Shown here piece after piece: positions 35,833 through 45,159 of a DNA stretch of 64,000 nt (the stretch's first letter is position 1; each line of letters starts with the position of its first letter). The stretch covers positions 1 to 64,000 of the forward strand of contig NZ_FOHW01000010.1 in NCBI RefSeq assembly GCF_900111735.1, given 5' to 3'. The notes under the pieces are model-generated. The model ran no database searches, was not told the DNA's origin, and was given only the letters and a program-made list of their open reading frames with translations. The translations under genes were made by a program, and so were the position numbers. The DNA is from Pseudomonas graminis (lineage in GTDB: Bacteria; Pseudomonadota; Gammaproteobacteria; Pseudomonadales; Pseudomonadaceae).

Positions 35833-36705
35833 TTAATGTCTGCGGCGGGCCAGTGCACCGCCCACAAGACCTGTAGCACAACCGATGATCAGGCCGCCGA
35901 CATGGGCGCCGTTGGCGATTTCGCCAAACCCGAGCACACCGACGACGCCGGACAGGCACACCACCAGCCAGATCAGCATCATCCCCAGAACACCGCGTGG
36001 TAAACGATACATGGGGTTGGGGGCGAGCAATTGAAAGATCCAGCAGTGACCGAGCAGGCCATACAGCACGCCGGACAGACCACCGAACAGACTCGGGCCG
36101 CTCCAGAAATACTGGACGTAATTGGAAAAGGCGCTGAACGCCAGGGTCAGGCCGAGCAACTGCCAACTGCCCTGGCGCATTTCGATGCGCCGGCCCAGCT
36201 CCCAGAACCACAGCGCGTTCATCACCAGGTGCAGCACGCCGAAGTGAATCAGCATCGGCGTGACAACCCGCCACCACTGCCCCGCCCCCAGCGACGTTTC
36301 CACCGGCAAAAAGCTGATGTACTCGCCGTTGACGCGGAAGTCGTTGAAGGTCAACCAGCTCAAGGCTTCAAAATTGTCGCCGAGCAAAGTCACGCCGGCG
36401 ACGATCAGGCAGATCAGCAAGATCACGCTGGTCACCGGACTGTTGCGCACCTGCACCAGCGGACTGGGCCGGCTTACGGTCACGATTTCACGGCCCGGGG
36501 GCAACTGCGCGGTCGGGTCGCCTTCAGGGTATTGCTGATACAACTGACGGACGTCATCGGCCAGTTGCGGTGCATCGGGCACCCACAGCACTTGCTCGCC
36601 GGCCTCTTCGCTGACCCGATGGGGCACGTTGAGGCGTCGCAGCAACTCGACGAAACCGCTCAGGTCGGTTTGAAGCGGCAGGCGTAAAACAGCAACCGGA
36701 CTCAT
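35833..36705 (-). CDS. glpG: Rhomboid intramembrane serine protease GlpG
   Basis: A 290-residue rhomboid protease of the inner membrane. A cytoplasmic N-terminal domain (residues 1-85) precedes six spans; the catalytic Ser is about 211 in FGGLSGVLYGLLGH and the catalytic His about 268 in GAHVGGLIIG. The WR motif of loop 1 (QWWRVVTPMLIHFG) and the oxyanion-region His/Asn (HLVMNALW) are present. The start at 36705 overlaps the phosphoesterase stop by four bases. Confidence 0.92.
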   Translation of the reverse strand: MSPVAVLRLPLQTDLSGFVELLRRLNVPHRVSEEAGEQVLWVPDAPQLADDVRQLYQQYPEGDPTAQLPPGREIVTVSRPSPLVQVRNSPVTSVILLICLIVAGVTLLGDNFEALSWLTFNDFRVNGEYISFLPVETSLGAGQWWRVVTPMLIHFGVLHLVMNALWFWELGRRIEMRQGSWQLLGLTLAFSAFSNYVQYFWSGPSLFGGLSGVLYGLLGHCWIFQLLAPNPMYRLPRGVLGMMLIWLVVCLSGVVGVLGFGEIANGAHVGGLIIGCATGLVGGALARRRH

Positions 36706-37673
36706 TGACCTATCTCCGGTCGGGTGACGTCGACCCAGACGAACTTGTCCGGGTCGATCTGGGTTTCCTGATCCAGCCGGTAGGCGACCAGCTTGCCGTA
36801 GAGCACGGCGCTGTAGTCCAGGCACGCCAGGTTGGGCCGGATCGGCGCGGGAATGCCGCTGCGCCAGTAGTGGCCGACGAACAACAGCGGTTCATTGGCG
36901 CCGTATCGCAGCAGCGCGTTCTTCTCGCTGGGGGACAGCGGCCGCCGCGCCACCGGCTCCGGCAGCGCGTCAGGCTGAAACACCACGTCGCCGTAGGTCT
37001 GCGGGTCGTCTTCCCAGAACTTGGTGCGGAACGAGGCGCGGGTCAGGCCGTCGCCGCCGGTCAGGGTCATGCCGTGGGGCAGGCGCATGTCAGTGCCGCG
37101 CAGCAGGCGATCAAACACCGCGCAGGCAAAACTGCCCGGCTCCGCCGACGCCTGCACGAAGGCCTGGTCGATGCGACCGTCGCCATGAACGCTGCGCAAC
37201 GGCGCGATCAGGCTGGCATCCCAACAGGCGTGGACGACACGGAAGCGCTCGGCGTCGATGAACAGCGGCAGTTGGTAAAACCATTTGAGAAAGTCGTTCC
37301 AGTCACCGGGATGCTGCTCGAACTGCGCCAGGGTTTCGCCCAACAGACGGGCATGGCGCGGCGTGTGTTCGCGCACCCACTCATGGCCGCTCTCGGGCGG
37401 CGCCGGCGTGCTCCAGCCCAGCGCGTTGAATTCATGGTTGCCCATGATGCAGAACGCCTGGCCGGCCTCGACCATGTCACGGACGATGTGCAGCGCTTCG
37501 CGAATACGCGGGCCGCGGTCGATGATGTCGCCGAGGAACACGGCGATGCGTTCAGGGTGGCGCCAGACGCCGGCCTGAAAGCGGTAACCAAGGGTGTCGA
37601 GCAAGTGCTCAAGGGTCTGGGCACAACCATGCACGTCACCGATCAGATCGTAGCCACGCGCGGGATCGAGCAT
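36702..37673 (-). CDS. Metallophosphoesterase (calcineurin-like)
   Basis: A 323-residue calcineurin-like phosphoesterase with the metal-binding motifs GDVHG (residues 12-16), GDIIDRGP and GNHEFN, and a late His in VGHYW. The ATG at 37673 overlaps the nadK stop by one base (TGATG), so the two are co-translated. Such proteins dephosphorylate proteins or nucleotides such as Ap4A; the substrate here is not known. Confidence 0.88.
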   Translation of the reverse strand: MLDPARGYDLIGDVHGCAQTLEHLLDTLGYRFQAGVWRHPERIAVFLGDIIDRGPRIREALHIVRDMVEAGQAFCIMGNHEFNALGWSTPAPPESGHEWVREHTPRHARLLGETLAQFEQHPGDWNDFLKWFYQLPLFIDAERFRVVHACWDASLIAPLRSVHGDGRIDQAFVQASAEPGSFACAVFDRLLRGTDMRLPHGMTLTGGDGLTRASFRTKFWEDDPQTYGDVVFQPDALPEPVARRPLSPSEKNALLRYGANEPLLFVGHYWRSGIPAPIRPNLACLDYSAVLYGKLVAYRLDQETQIDPDKFVWVDVTRPEIGQ

Positions 37674-38563
37674 CAGTCGCTCCCGCCGCCAAGCCGACTG
37701 CCCCAACCGAGTTTGGTCCGGCAGACTTCGTAGTAATTGTGATCGAGGGGGTGAATGAGTCGCAGCTTCTGCGGCTTCTTTTTCACGGTCACGGTGTCAC
37801 CCGGTGCGCAGGTGAAGTGGTTCTGGCCATCGCAGGAAACCTGTGGATAGATCGTCATGTCCTTTGAGACAACGATTTTCAGCTCACTGTTTCCGTCCAC
37901 GACAATCGGCCGGCCGGACAGCGTGTGCGGGTACATCGGCACGATGACGATGGCGTCGAGCTTGGGGTGCATGATCGGACCGCCCGCCGACAGCGCGTAG
38001 GCCGTGGAGCCGGTCGGGGTGGCGACGATCAGACCATCGGCCTTTTGGCTGCAGACGAACTGGCCGTCGATGTAGATTTCGAATTCGATCATCCGGGTGG
38101 ATTTGCCGGGGTGCAGCACGACGTCGTTGAGGGCGTCGCCCTGGCCGATCGCTTCACCGTGACGGCGCACTTCGGCCTGCAACAGGAAGCGGTTTTCCAC
38201 CAGATAGTGGCCGTCGAGCACTTCAGCGACTTTGACTTCCAGCTCGTCGGGGCGGATGTCAGTGAGGAAGCCCAGGCTGCCACGGTTGATGCCCAGCACC
38301 GGCACATTGTGCTTGGCCAGCGCACGGGCGGCGCCGAGCAGACTGCCGTCGCCGCCGACCACGATGACCATGTCGCAGACCTCACCGAGCATCTTGCGCG
38401 AAGACGTCTGCAAACCATGGCCCGGCAAGACCTCGGCGATGGCGTCTTCGAGGATCACATGCAGGTGCCGCGATATCAGGAATTTCTTGAGTCGGCGAAC
38501 GGTCTCCACCACCTGGGTACTGCCCAGGCGACCAATGATGCCGATATTTCGAAATTGCTCCAT
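37673..38563 (-). CDS. nadK: NAD kinase
   Basis: A 296-residue ATP-NAD kinase that makes NADP. The GGDG motif is at residues 70-73 in VIVVGGDGSLLGAAR, followed by the GINRGSLGFLTDI and TPTGSTAYALSAGGP motifs that bind NAD and phosphate. Length fits gammaproteobacterial enzymes. It heads the nadK-phosphoesterase-glpG run. Confidence 0.97.
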   Translation of the reverse strand: MEQFRNIGIIGRLGSTQVVETVRRLKKFLISRHLHVILEDAIAEVLPGHGLQTSSRKMLGEVCDMVIVVGGDGSLLGAARALAKHNVPVLGINRGSLGFLTDIRPDELEVKVAEVLDGHYLVENRFLLQAEVRRHGEAIGQGDALNDVVLHPGKSTRMIEFEIYIDGQFVCSQKADGLIVATPTGSTAYALSAGGPIMHPKLDAIVIVPMYPHTLSGRPIVVDGNSELKIVVSKDMTIYPQVSCDGQNHFTCAPGDTVTVKKKPQKLRLIHPLDHNYYEVCRTKLGWGSRLGGGSD

Positions 38564-38783
38564 GGGGCTCCCGCAGGCTTGATGCGTGTAAAGAACGCGA
38601 TTATGGGCGAAGGGGTCGGGTGCGGCAAATGAAGCGCTCTGCCCTCCGTGCTATCACCTCAAATCCGGCGCAAAAACATTGCATCCGTAGGAAGATTTAC
38701 GTCAAACACGCAAATGGTGTCGGGCACCGACGGCGATAATGATCCGGTGGCTGCAACCGCCCATCACCCGCTATCCTGCCCCG

Positions 38784-39770
38784 ATGAAGAACCTGTTCCC
38801 GACCCTGAGCGCCCTGCCCCGTCAGCTTCTTACGCCCACCGTGCGGGACCTGGCGTGGGTGATCCTGTCGCCTCCCCTGCTGGCTGAAACCCAATGGCCC
38901 CAGCGTCACCCCCTCAGCGGCAGCGACTGGGTGCAACACCCTGAAGCGCTGGGAGCTTTTTTAACCCAGCTGGACCAAGACGACAGCGCCCTCAATGCCT
39001 GGCTGGCGAGAAGCTCGACGCGCCGGCTGGGGCTGTATTACGAGCGGCTCTGGCAGTTCGCAATCCAGCACGCGCCCGGCGTCGAGTTGCTCGCGGCGAA
39101 TCTGCCGATTCAGGGCGACGGTCGCACACTGGGCGAGCTGGACTTGCTGCTGCGGGATAAGGACGGCGATCACCACATTGAATTGGCGATAAAGCTGTAT
39201 CTGGGGCGGCAGGATCAGGACGGCGAAGAGCCGGCCCACTGGCTCGGCCCCGGCGCCGTCGACCGGCTGGATGTGAAGCTCGCCCACCTGAATGAGCATC
39301 AACTGCCCATGTCGGCGCGCCCGGAAAGCACCACGATACTCGCCGCGCGGGGCGTGGAAACCTTCAGCGCGTCGCTCTGGCTGGGGGGTTATCTGTTTTA
39401 TCCCTGGCCGAAGACTGCCCCTCCCCCTCAAGGGGCACACCCTGAGCATCCGCGGGGAAAGTGGCTGCATCAAAAGGACTGGAGCGGGTACGCAGAAAGC
39501 AGCCTGGAGGACCGCTGGCAATTGCTGCCGCGTCCGGCCTGGCTGGCGCCGGCGCGCTGCGACGAGGCCTGGACACCGCGTCAGTTTCAGAACTGGCTGG
39601 ACGCCCTCGACCCGCTGGCGCCGGCGCAACTGCTGGTGCGCCTGATGCGCCACGCCGACGGCCACTGGGAAGAGGCCGAGCGGCTGTTTCTGGTGTCGGA
39701 CCTGTGGCCGAACCTGCCGGATGCGCGCCGCGTTACAGACTCAGTCGCAGCACCAGCGCCGCGAGGGTAA
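38784..39770 (+). CDS. DUF1853 family protein
   Basis: A 328-residue protein with no membrane segments. Segments such as [20 protein letters not shown] and [20 protein letters not shown] resemble a restriction-endonuclease-like (PD-(D/E)xK) fold, here E-x-D-L-L...HIELAIK, as noted for DUF1853. It is divergent from nadK and overlaps the end of arsB by 38 bases tail-to-tail. The start at 38784 follows the family; an ATG at 38739 is the alternative. Function unknown. Confidence 0.75.
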   Translation: MKNLFPTLSALPRQLLTPTVRDLAWVILSPPLLAETQWPQRHPLSGSDWVQHPEALGAFLTQLDQDDSALNAWLARSSTRRLGLYYERLWQFAIQHAPGVELLAANLPIQGDGRTLGELDLLLRDKDGDHHIELAIKLYLGRQDQDGEEPAHWLGPGAVDRLDVKLAHLNEHQLPMSARPESTTILAARGVETFSASLWLGGYLFYPWPKTAPPPQGAHPEHPRGKWLHQKDWSGYAESSLEDRWQLLPRPAWLAPARCDEAWTPRQFQNWLDALDPLAPAQLLVRLMRHADGHWEEAERLFLVSDLWPNLPDARRVTDSVAAPAPRG

Positions 39771-41016
39771 TCAACAAAACCGGCACGGTCAGCACGATGC
39801 CGACGCGGAAGTAATAACCCCAGCCGATGGTCACGCCCTTCTTCGCCAGCACATGCAGCCACAACAAAGTGGCAAGACTGCCGATCGGGGTGATTTTCGG
39901 GCCCAGGTCGCTGCCGATCACGTTGGCGTAAATCATCGCTTCCTGCAGCACGCCGTGGGCGTGGCTTGCATCAATGGACAACAGGCCGATCAGCACCGTC
40001 GGCAGGTTGTTCATCACCGAAGACAGCAGCGCCGTCAGCACGCCCGTGCCCATCGCCGCCCCCCACAAACCATGTTCAGCGAAACGATCGAGCCAGGTTG
40101 CGAGGTAATCGGTCAGGCCCTGATTGCGCAGGCCGTACACCACCAGGTACATGCCCAGCGAGAAAATAACAATCTGCCACGGCGCGTCTTTCAGTACCTT
40201 GCGCGTCGAAATGCGGTGGCCTTTGGCGGCGATGCCCAGCAGGATCGCGGCGCACACGGCGGAGATCGCGCTGATGGGAATCCCCAGCGGTTCCAGGGCG
40301 AAGCAGCCCACCAGCAAGATCCCCAGCACCCACCAACCGGTCATGAAGGTCGCGCGGTCCTTAATCGCCGAAGACGGCTCGGCCAGTTGCGAGGCGTCGA
40401 AGGTCTTCGGGATGTCGAGACGAAAGAACAGCATCAGCACTGCCAGCGTCGCAGCGACGCTGACCAGATTGACCGGCACCATCACCGACGCGTAGCGGTT
40501 GAAACCGATGCCGAAATAGTCGGCGGACACGATGTTGACCAGGTTGGAGACCACCAGCGGCAGGCTCGCGGTGTCGGCAATGAACCCTGCCGCCATCACG
40601 AAAGCCAGGGTAGTCGCTGGCGAAAAGCGCAGCGCCAGCAGCATCGACATGACGATGGGCGTGAGGATCAGCGCCGCGCCGTCATTGGCGAACAGCGCCG
40701 AGACCAGCGCGCCGAGGAGCACGATAAACGCAAATAGCCGCCTGCCCTTGCCGTTGCCCCAACGCGCCACGTGCAGCGCCGCCCAGTTGAAAAACCCGGC
40801 CTCGTCGAGCAACAGGCTGATGATGATCAGCGCAATGAACGTCCCGGTCGCGTTCCAGATGATGTGCCAGACCTGGGGGATGTCACTCAGGTGCACCACC
40901 CCGAAAAGTAGCGCGAGCACTGCGCCAAACGTTGCACTCCAGCCGACACCAAGGCCCTTGGGTTGCCAGATCACCAAGGTGATGGTGACCAGAAAAATCG
41001 CGACGGCTATCAACAT
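39733..41016 (-). CDS. arsB: ArsB/CitMHS-family anion transporter (ArsB-like)
   Basis: A 427-residue membrane protein with about 12 spans, the same length as ArsB arsenite/antimonite exporters. It has [17 protein letters not shown] and [20 protein letters not shown], both ArsB signatures. No arsR, arsC or arsH lies next to it. It instead overlaps the fosmidomycin-resistance-type gene by seven bases, so the two efflux pumps are co-expressed. ATG at 41016 gives the family N-terminus. Confidence 0.88.
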   Translation of the reverse strand: MLIAVAIFLVTITLVIWQPKGLGVGWSATFGAVLALLFGVVHLSDIPQVWHIIWNATGTFIALIIISLLLDEAGFFNWAALHVARWGNGKGRRLFAFIVLLGALVSALFANDGAALILTPIVMSMLLALRFSPATTLAFVMAAGFIADTASLPLVVSNLVNIVSADYFGIGFNRYASVMVPVNLVSVAATLAVLMLFFRLDIPKTFDASQLAEPSSAIKDRATFMTGWWVLGILLVGCFALEPLGIPISAISAVCAAILLGIAAKGHRISTRKVLKDAPWQIVIFSLGMYLVVYGLRNQGLTDYLATWLDRFAEHGLWGAAMGTGVLTALLSSVMNNLPTVLIGLLSIDASHAHGVLQEAMIYANVIGSDLGPKITPIGSLATLLWLHVLAKKGVTIGWGYYFRVGIVLTVPVLLITLAALVLRLSL

Positions 41017-42248
41017 CTTTTTGAAGTTCTCGGAAGCAGGATGGCGAGGATGCCTAACAGCGGCAGGCAGGAGCACAGGGTGTAGACATAAACGATGCCG
41101 TGAAGATCCGCGAGGTGACCCAATAATGCGGCGCCGATGCCGCCGAAGCCGAACATCAGCCCAAAGAAGATGCCGGCGATCATGCCGACGTTGCCCGGCA
41201 CCAGTTCCTGGGCGTAGACGACGATGGCCGAGAACGCCGAGGCCAGAATGAAACCGATGATCACGCTGAGCACGCTGGTCCAGAACAGATCGGCGTAGGG
41301 CAGCGCGATGGTGAACGGCGCGACGCCCAGAATCGAGAACCAGATCACCGCCTTGCGCCCGATGCGATCACCGATCGGCCCGCCGAAAAACGTGCCCGCC
41401 GCCACCGCCGCCAGGAACATGAACAAGTGCAGCTGCGAGCTGGCGACCGACAGCTGGAATTTGTCGATGAGGTAAAACGTGAAGTAGCTGGTGAAGCTGG
41501 CCATGTAGAAATATTTGGAGAACACCAGCAGCGCCAGCACCACCAGCGCGCTGGTCACCCGACGTTTCGACAGCCCGTGGGTCGCCGCCTGGCCGGCCTT
41601 CATCCTGAACAGCGCCAGGTGCGATTTGTACCAGCGGCTGATGGCGTACAGCAGGCCCACGGAAAACAGCGCCACCAGCCCGAACCAGGCGATATGCCCC
41701 TGACCGAACGGGATGATGATCGCCGCCGCCAGCAGCGGCCCGATGGCGGAACCGCTGTTGCCGCCCACTTGAAAGGTCGATTGCGCCAGGCCAAAGCGCC
41801 CGCCTGAGGCCAGCCGGGCAATGCGCGAGGCTTCGGGGTGAAAGGTCGACGAGCCGATGCCGATCAACCCTGCGGCGAGCAGGATCAGCGGGAAACTGCC
41901 CACGGTCGCGAGCATCATCACACCGCCCAGAATGCACAACGAGCCCACCGGCAGCACCAGCGGGTTGGGGTGGCGATCGGTGTAATAACCGACCCAAGGC
42001 TGCAGCAACGACGCCGTGACCTGGAACGTCAGGGTGATCAGCCCGACCTGGGTGAAAGTCAGGCCGTAGGAGGCCTTCAGCATGGGGTAGATGGAAGGCA
42101 GGATCGACTGAATCAGGTCATTGAGCAGGTGCGCCAAGGCCACTGCACCAATGATGCGCATGACCAGAGGGCTGGATTGCGTTGATTGCGAGGCGGGAAC
42201 GGGTTGGGTATCGGTCGCGGGCACGGTTGCAGGGCTGGTGACGGCCAT
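41010..42248 (-). CDS. fsr: MFS efflux transporter, fosmidomycin resistance type
   Basis: A 412-residue, 12-span major facilitator. Sequence along its length follows the E. coli Fsr protein ([77 protein letters not shown]). In E. coli Fsr confers fosmidomycin resistance. GGATGG precedes the ATG at 42248; another ATG is nine bases upstream. Confidence 0.9.
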   Translation of the reverse strand: MAVTSPATVPATDTQPVPASQSTQSSPLVMRIIGAVALAHLLNDLIQSILPSIYPMLKASYGLTFTQVGLITLTFQVTASLLQPWVGYYTDRHPNPLVLPVGSLCILGGVMMLATVGSFPLILLAAGLIGIGSSTFHPEASRIARLASGGRFGLAQSTFQVGGNSGSAIGPLLAAAIIIPFGQGHIAWFGLVALFSVGLLYAISRWYKSHLALFRMKAGQAATHGLSKRRVTSALVVLALLVFSKYFYMASFTSYFTFYLIDKFQLSVASSQLHLFMFLAAVAAGTFFGGPIGDRIGRKAVIWFSILGVAPFTIALPYADLFWTSVLSVIIGFILASAFSAIVVYAQELVPGNVGMIAGIFFGLMFGFGGIGAALLGHLADLHGIVYVYTLCSCLPLLGILAILLPRTSKRC

Positions 42249-42400
42249 CGGGTCCATCCATCGAACGTTGATGCGCCGTCGGGACTCGTTACAGAACATG
42301 TCAGCGGCACAAGGGGCCGCCAATGTGCCATTTTTTGGGGCGCCGCTGCCATGTTTTGTTGCTGATTTGTGCGTTGGGTTGCGTGAAGCAGGGGCGGCAG

Positions 42401-43741
42401 TCAGATCGCCGTCTGCAGTCTCCCCCGCGCCGTCAACGAGCCCTCCACCTCATGCAGTGACACTTTTGACGTCTCCGGCAATGCCAGCCCGCCCGCCAGC
42501 GCCAGCAGCGCAATCACGATCAGGTAAAACGCCGGCGCCAGGTTGCTGCCCGTCGCGCCGATCAGCCAGGTCGCCATCAGCGGTGCCGTTCCGCCGAAGA
42601 TGGTGTACGCCATGTTGTAGGTGATCGCCGAAGCGGTGTAACGGGTACGCGTAGGAAAAGTCTCCGACAACAAAGCCGCCGTCACCACGCCGCACAGGAC
42701 AGCGCCAATCGCCAGCAACATCACGCCTACGATCGACGCCACGAACGACCCGGAACTGGCCATCAAAAACGACGGATACACCACCACGATCAGCAGGACG
42801 CAGGTGCTGAGCACTGTCTTGCGTCGCCCGACCTTGTCGGAAAACGCCCCGGCCACCGGGCAGATCGCGGCGGCGAACAGCAAGGCAATCAACGACACCA
42901 ACAGCGCGGTCGCCCGACTCAGCCCGCCCGCGACCTGCAAGTAGGTCGCGAAATAGGTGGTGAACATATAGAACGACAACGCCGTCAGCGACACGAACGC
43001 GCCGAGGCAGCAGATCGCCGCGCCATGGTTGCGCAGGGTTTCCTTGAGCGGCGAATGAGCAACCGCGTGTTCCTGCTTGACCGCCTGAAACGCCGGGGTT
43101 TCGTCCAGTTTCCAGCGCAGGTACAGCCCGACCAGCCCCAACGGCGCGGCGATCAGAAACGGCAGCCGCCAGCCCCAACTGCCCATGGCCTCAACACTCA
43201 AAGAGGCTTCCAGCGCGTAGGCGATGATCGCCGCCGCCGCGAACGCCGAAAAGGTCGACACCGGCACGAAGCTGCCGTACCACGCCCGCTGCGTGCGCGG
43301 GGCGTGTTCCATCAAGTAGGCACACGCCCCCGCATACTCGCCGCCGGCAGAAAAACCCTGGGCGCAGCGAATGAGGGTGAGCAAGACGGGCGCCATGACG
43401 CCGATTGCCGCGTAGGTTGGCAGCAGACCGATGATCGTCGTCGCCCCGGCCATTAGCAGAATGGTGAACGCCAGCGTGCGCTTGCGGCCGATGCGGTCGC
43501 CCAGCATGCCGAAGAACACCCCGCCCAGCGGCCGAAACGCGAAGGCCACGGCGAACACCGCGAAGGTTTTCAATAACGCCGCGCTGGCATCGCCGCTGGG
43601 GAAGAACTGCTGGGCGATGGTCGTCGCCAGAAAGCCGTACACCGCGAAGTCGAACCATTCGACGAAATTGCCGATGGCGGCCGCCACGATGACTTTTCTC
43701 AGGGTGGCAGGATCAACCTGCTCAAGGACGGGAGTGGTCAT
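42401..43741 (-). CDS. MFS transporter, metabolite:H+ symporter (ProP/KgtP-like)
   Basis: A 446-residue 12-span permease of the MHS family: GNFVEWFDFAVYGFLATTIA in span 1, then RPLGGVFFGMLGDRIGRKRT (the MFS A motif), and RCAQGFSAGGEYAGACAYLM in spans 4-5. Relatives import proline, betaine, 2-oxoglutarate or citrate with protons. It is separate from fsr (152 bases) and its substrate cannot be told from sequence. Confidence 0.88.
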   Translation of the reverse strand: MTTPVLEQVDPATLRKVIVAAAIGNFVEWFDFAVYGFLATTIAQQFFPSGDASAALLKTFAVFAVAFAFRPLGGVFFGMLGDRIGRKRTLAFTILLMAGATTIIGLLPTYAAIGVMAPVLLTLIRCAQGFSAGGEYAGACAYLMEHAPRTQRAWYGSFVPVSTFSAFAAAAIIAYALEASLSVEAMGSWGWRLPFLIAAPLGLVGLYLRWKLDETPAFQAVKQEHAVAHSPLKETLRNHGAAICCLGAFVSLTALSFYMFTTYFATYLQVAGGLSRATALLVSLIALLFAAAICPVAGAFSDKVGRRKTVLSTCVLLIVVVYPSFLMASSGSFVASIVGVMLLAIGAVLCGVVTAALLSETFPTRTRYTASAITYNMAYTIFGGTAPLMATWLIGATGSNLAPAFYLIVIALLALAGGLALPETSKVSLHEVEGSLTARGRLQTAI

Positions 43742-43891
43742 GGAAACCTCGGCGCGCGTGGGAAAGATCCGATTATCGGCACTGCGCCCTGCCCGCCTGA
43801 CTCCAGAAATGCCGCCGACGTACTCAGGACCGACCTATCGGAGGGTGTGGTCCGCAGGATTCGTGCCAGTGCCCGGATGCTCGGGCCGGCG

Positions 43892-44920
43892 TCAGGGATG
43901 TGCCAACGCAGATTCGAAAGTCCGTCTGCCCTGCAATCCCCCGGTGTGCAGGAAAATCAGCCGCGTGCCCTTGGCGATCCGGCCCGCGACCACCTCGTCA
44001 TGCAGGGCAAGCAATGCCTTGCCGGTGTACAGCGGTTCGAGAGGGATACCGGATTCGGCTTCGTGGCGCGCGATGAAATCGAGCAACGCGGGATCGGTCT
44101 TTGCGAAGCCGCCACGGCTGGCGTCGAGCAGGCGGTAACCCTGAGGTTTACAGCTGGCAGGCAAAGCGGCGTTAAGCGGCTTTTGATCACGTTCGGCCAA
44201 GGTCGCTGGTTTCGACAACGACGCAGCTCCTGTGGGAGCGTGCGTGCTCGCGAAGGCCTCAAGAATGCCCTCCACATTGCCCTCAACCCCATGACCTTCA
44301 GGCACCGCCATCGCGCCAATCACCGCGTGTTGCCCCACCTCCGCGAGCACCAGTCCGGCAAGGGTGGTGCCAGTGCCACACGCCAGCCACCAGCAGTCAT
44401 AATCTTCCCACCCCAAAACGCCGAGCTGGCTGCGCGCCTGCTGAACGATTTCAGCGCAGCCCTCCGCGCCGTCGAGTCCGCCGCCGCCTTCAGGCACCGG
44501 GTAAAGATGCGGATAACGCTCGCGCCATGGCACCCAGAAATCCGCCTCATGCCGCGCGCGATACCCGGCGTAACCCAGCCAGTGCAACTCCATCCCGAAC
44601 GCCTGCAGATCCAGCACCGTTGGCGTCTCGACCGCGTGCCCGCGCAACAGCCCCACTGTGGCAAACCTAAAGCGTTTGCCCGCCGCCGCCAGCGCATACA
44701 GGTGATTGGAATGCGCACCGCCCAGGCTGATCACACCCCGCGCCCCGGCTTGCTCGGCGGCCGCCAGATGGTGCTTGAGCTTGAACCATTTATTGCCGCT
44801 GATCAGGGGGTCGACAAGGTCCAGCCGCAGGATCGCCGCCTCCACGCCGGCTGCCTGGAGCCAGTCGAAACGGAGGGGTTGCAGCGGTGCACGAGGGAGT
44901 GGTGATGAGGGAGCAAACAT
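43892..44920 (-). CDS. PLP-dependent D-cysteine desulfhydrase / ACC deaminase family protein with an in-frame REP
   Basis: A 342-residue fold-type II PLP enzyme. The PLP lysine is about residue 44 in SGNKWFKLKHH, SLGGAHSNHLYALA provides the substrate/phosphate contacts, and ACGTGTTLAGL binds the PLP phosphate. Relatives desulfurate D-cysteine or deaminate ACC. An insertion near residues 215-258 makes it longer than usual; residues 221-232 (EAFASTHAPTGA) are encoded by a complete REP palindrome read in frame. The insertion lies between secondary-structure-rich conserved blocks, so activity may be kept. ATG at 44920 is preferred to a GTG at 44959. Confidence 0.78.
   Translation of the reverse strand: MFAPSSPLPRAPLQPLRFDWLQAAGVEAAILRLDLVDPLISGNKWFKLKHHLAAAEQAGARGVISLGGAHSNHLYALAAAGKRFRFATVGLLRGHAVETPTVLDLQAFGMELHWLGYAGYRARHEADFWVPWRERYPHLYPVPEGGGGLDGAEGCAEIVQQARSQLGVLGWEDYDCWWLACGTGTTLAGLVLAEVGQHAVIGAMAVPEGHGVEGNVEGILEAFASTHAPTGAASLSKPATLAERDQKPLNAALPASCKPQGYRLLDASRGGFAKTDPALLDFIARHEAESGIPLEPLYTGKALLALHDEVVAGRIAKGTRLIFLHTGGLQGRRTFESALAHP
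44225..44257. repeat. REP palindrome inside a coding region
   Basis: CTGTGGGAGCGTGCGTGCTCGCGAAGGC is the common P. fluorescens REP type (GTGGGAGC...GCTCGCGAAGG), different from the GGACCGGCTTTAGCCGG type seen in the intergenic regions here. It lies wholly within the 43892-44920 gene and keeps its frame. Confidence 0.85.
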
Positions 44921-45047
44921 GAAATCGGTCGGGCAATGGACGGTGCGGGAGTCTAGCACTCGTCGCGCGGGGTCTCGATTTTGGAGGCTGTGTAGGGGAA
45001 TTCTTGTTCTTCATTAGGACGCGTCCGGTTCGTGTTTCCCCTATGGA

Positions 45048-45069
45048 ATGACGCTTTGAAAAGCGTCAT
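45048..45069. other. Perfect hairpin upstream of the VgrG gene
   Basis: ATGACGCTT (45048-45056) and AAGCGTCAT (45061-45069) form a 9-bp stem about 90 bases before the vgrG start. It has no T run, so it is not a clear terminator; it could be a regulator site or mRNA structure. Confidence 0.4.
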
Positions 45070-45159
45070 CTTCGCCCGCCTCAGCCCTCTCTCATGGACG
45101 AGTTGATCGGTTCTTTACGGATCGGTCAGAGGCGCATTTTCCTGCCAGGGACGCCCCTA

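Noticed and set aside
45094..45159. Earlier start for the VgrG-Tle gene
   Set aside because: The ATG at 45160 has AGGGA at suitable spacing, and the extra 22 residues do not look like a VgrG N-terminus; it cannot be fully excluded.
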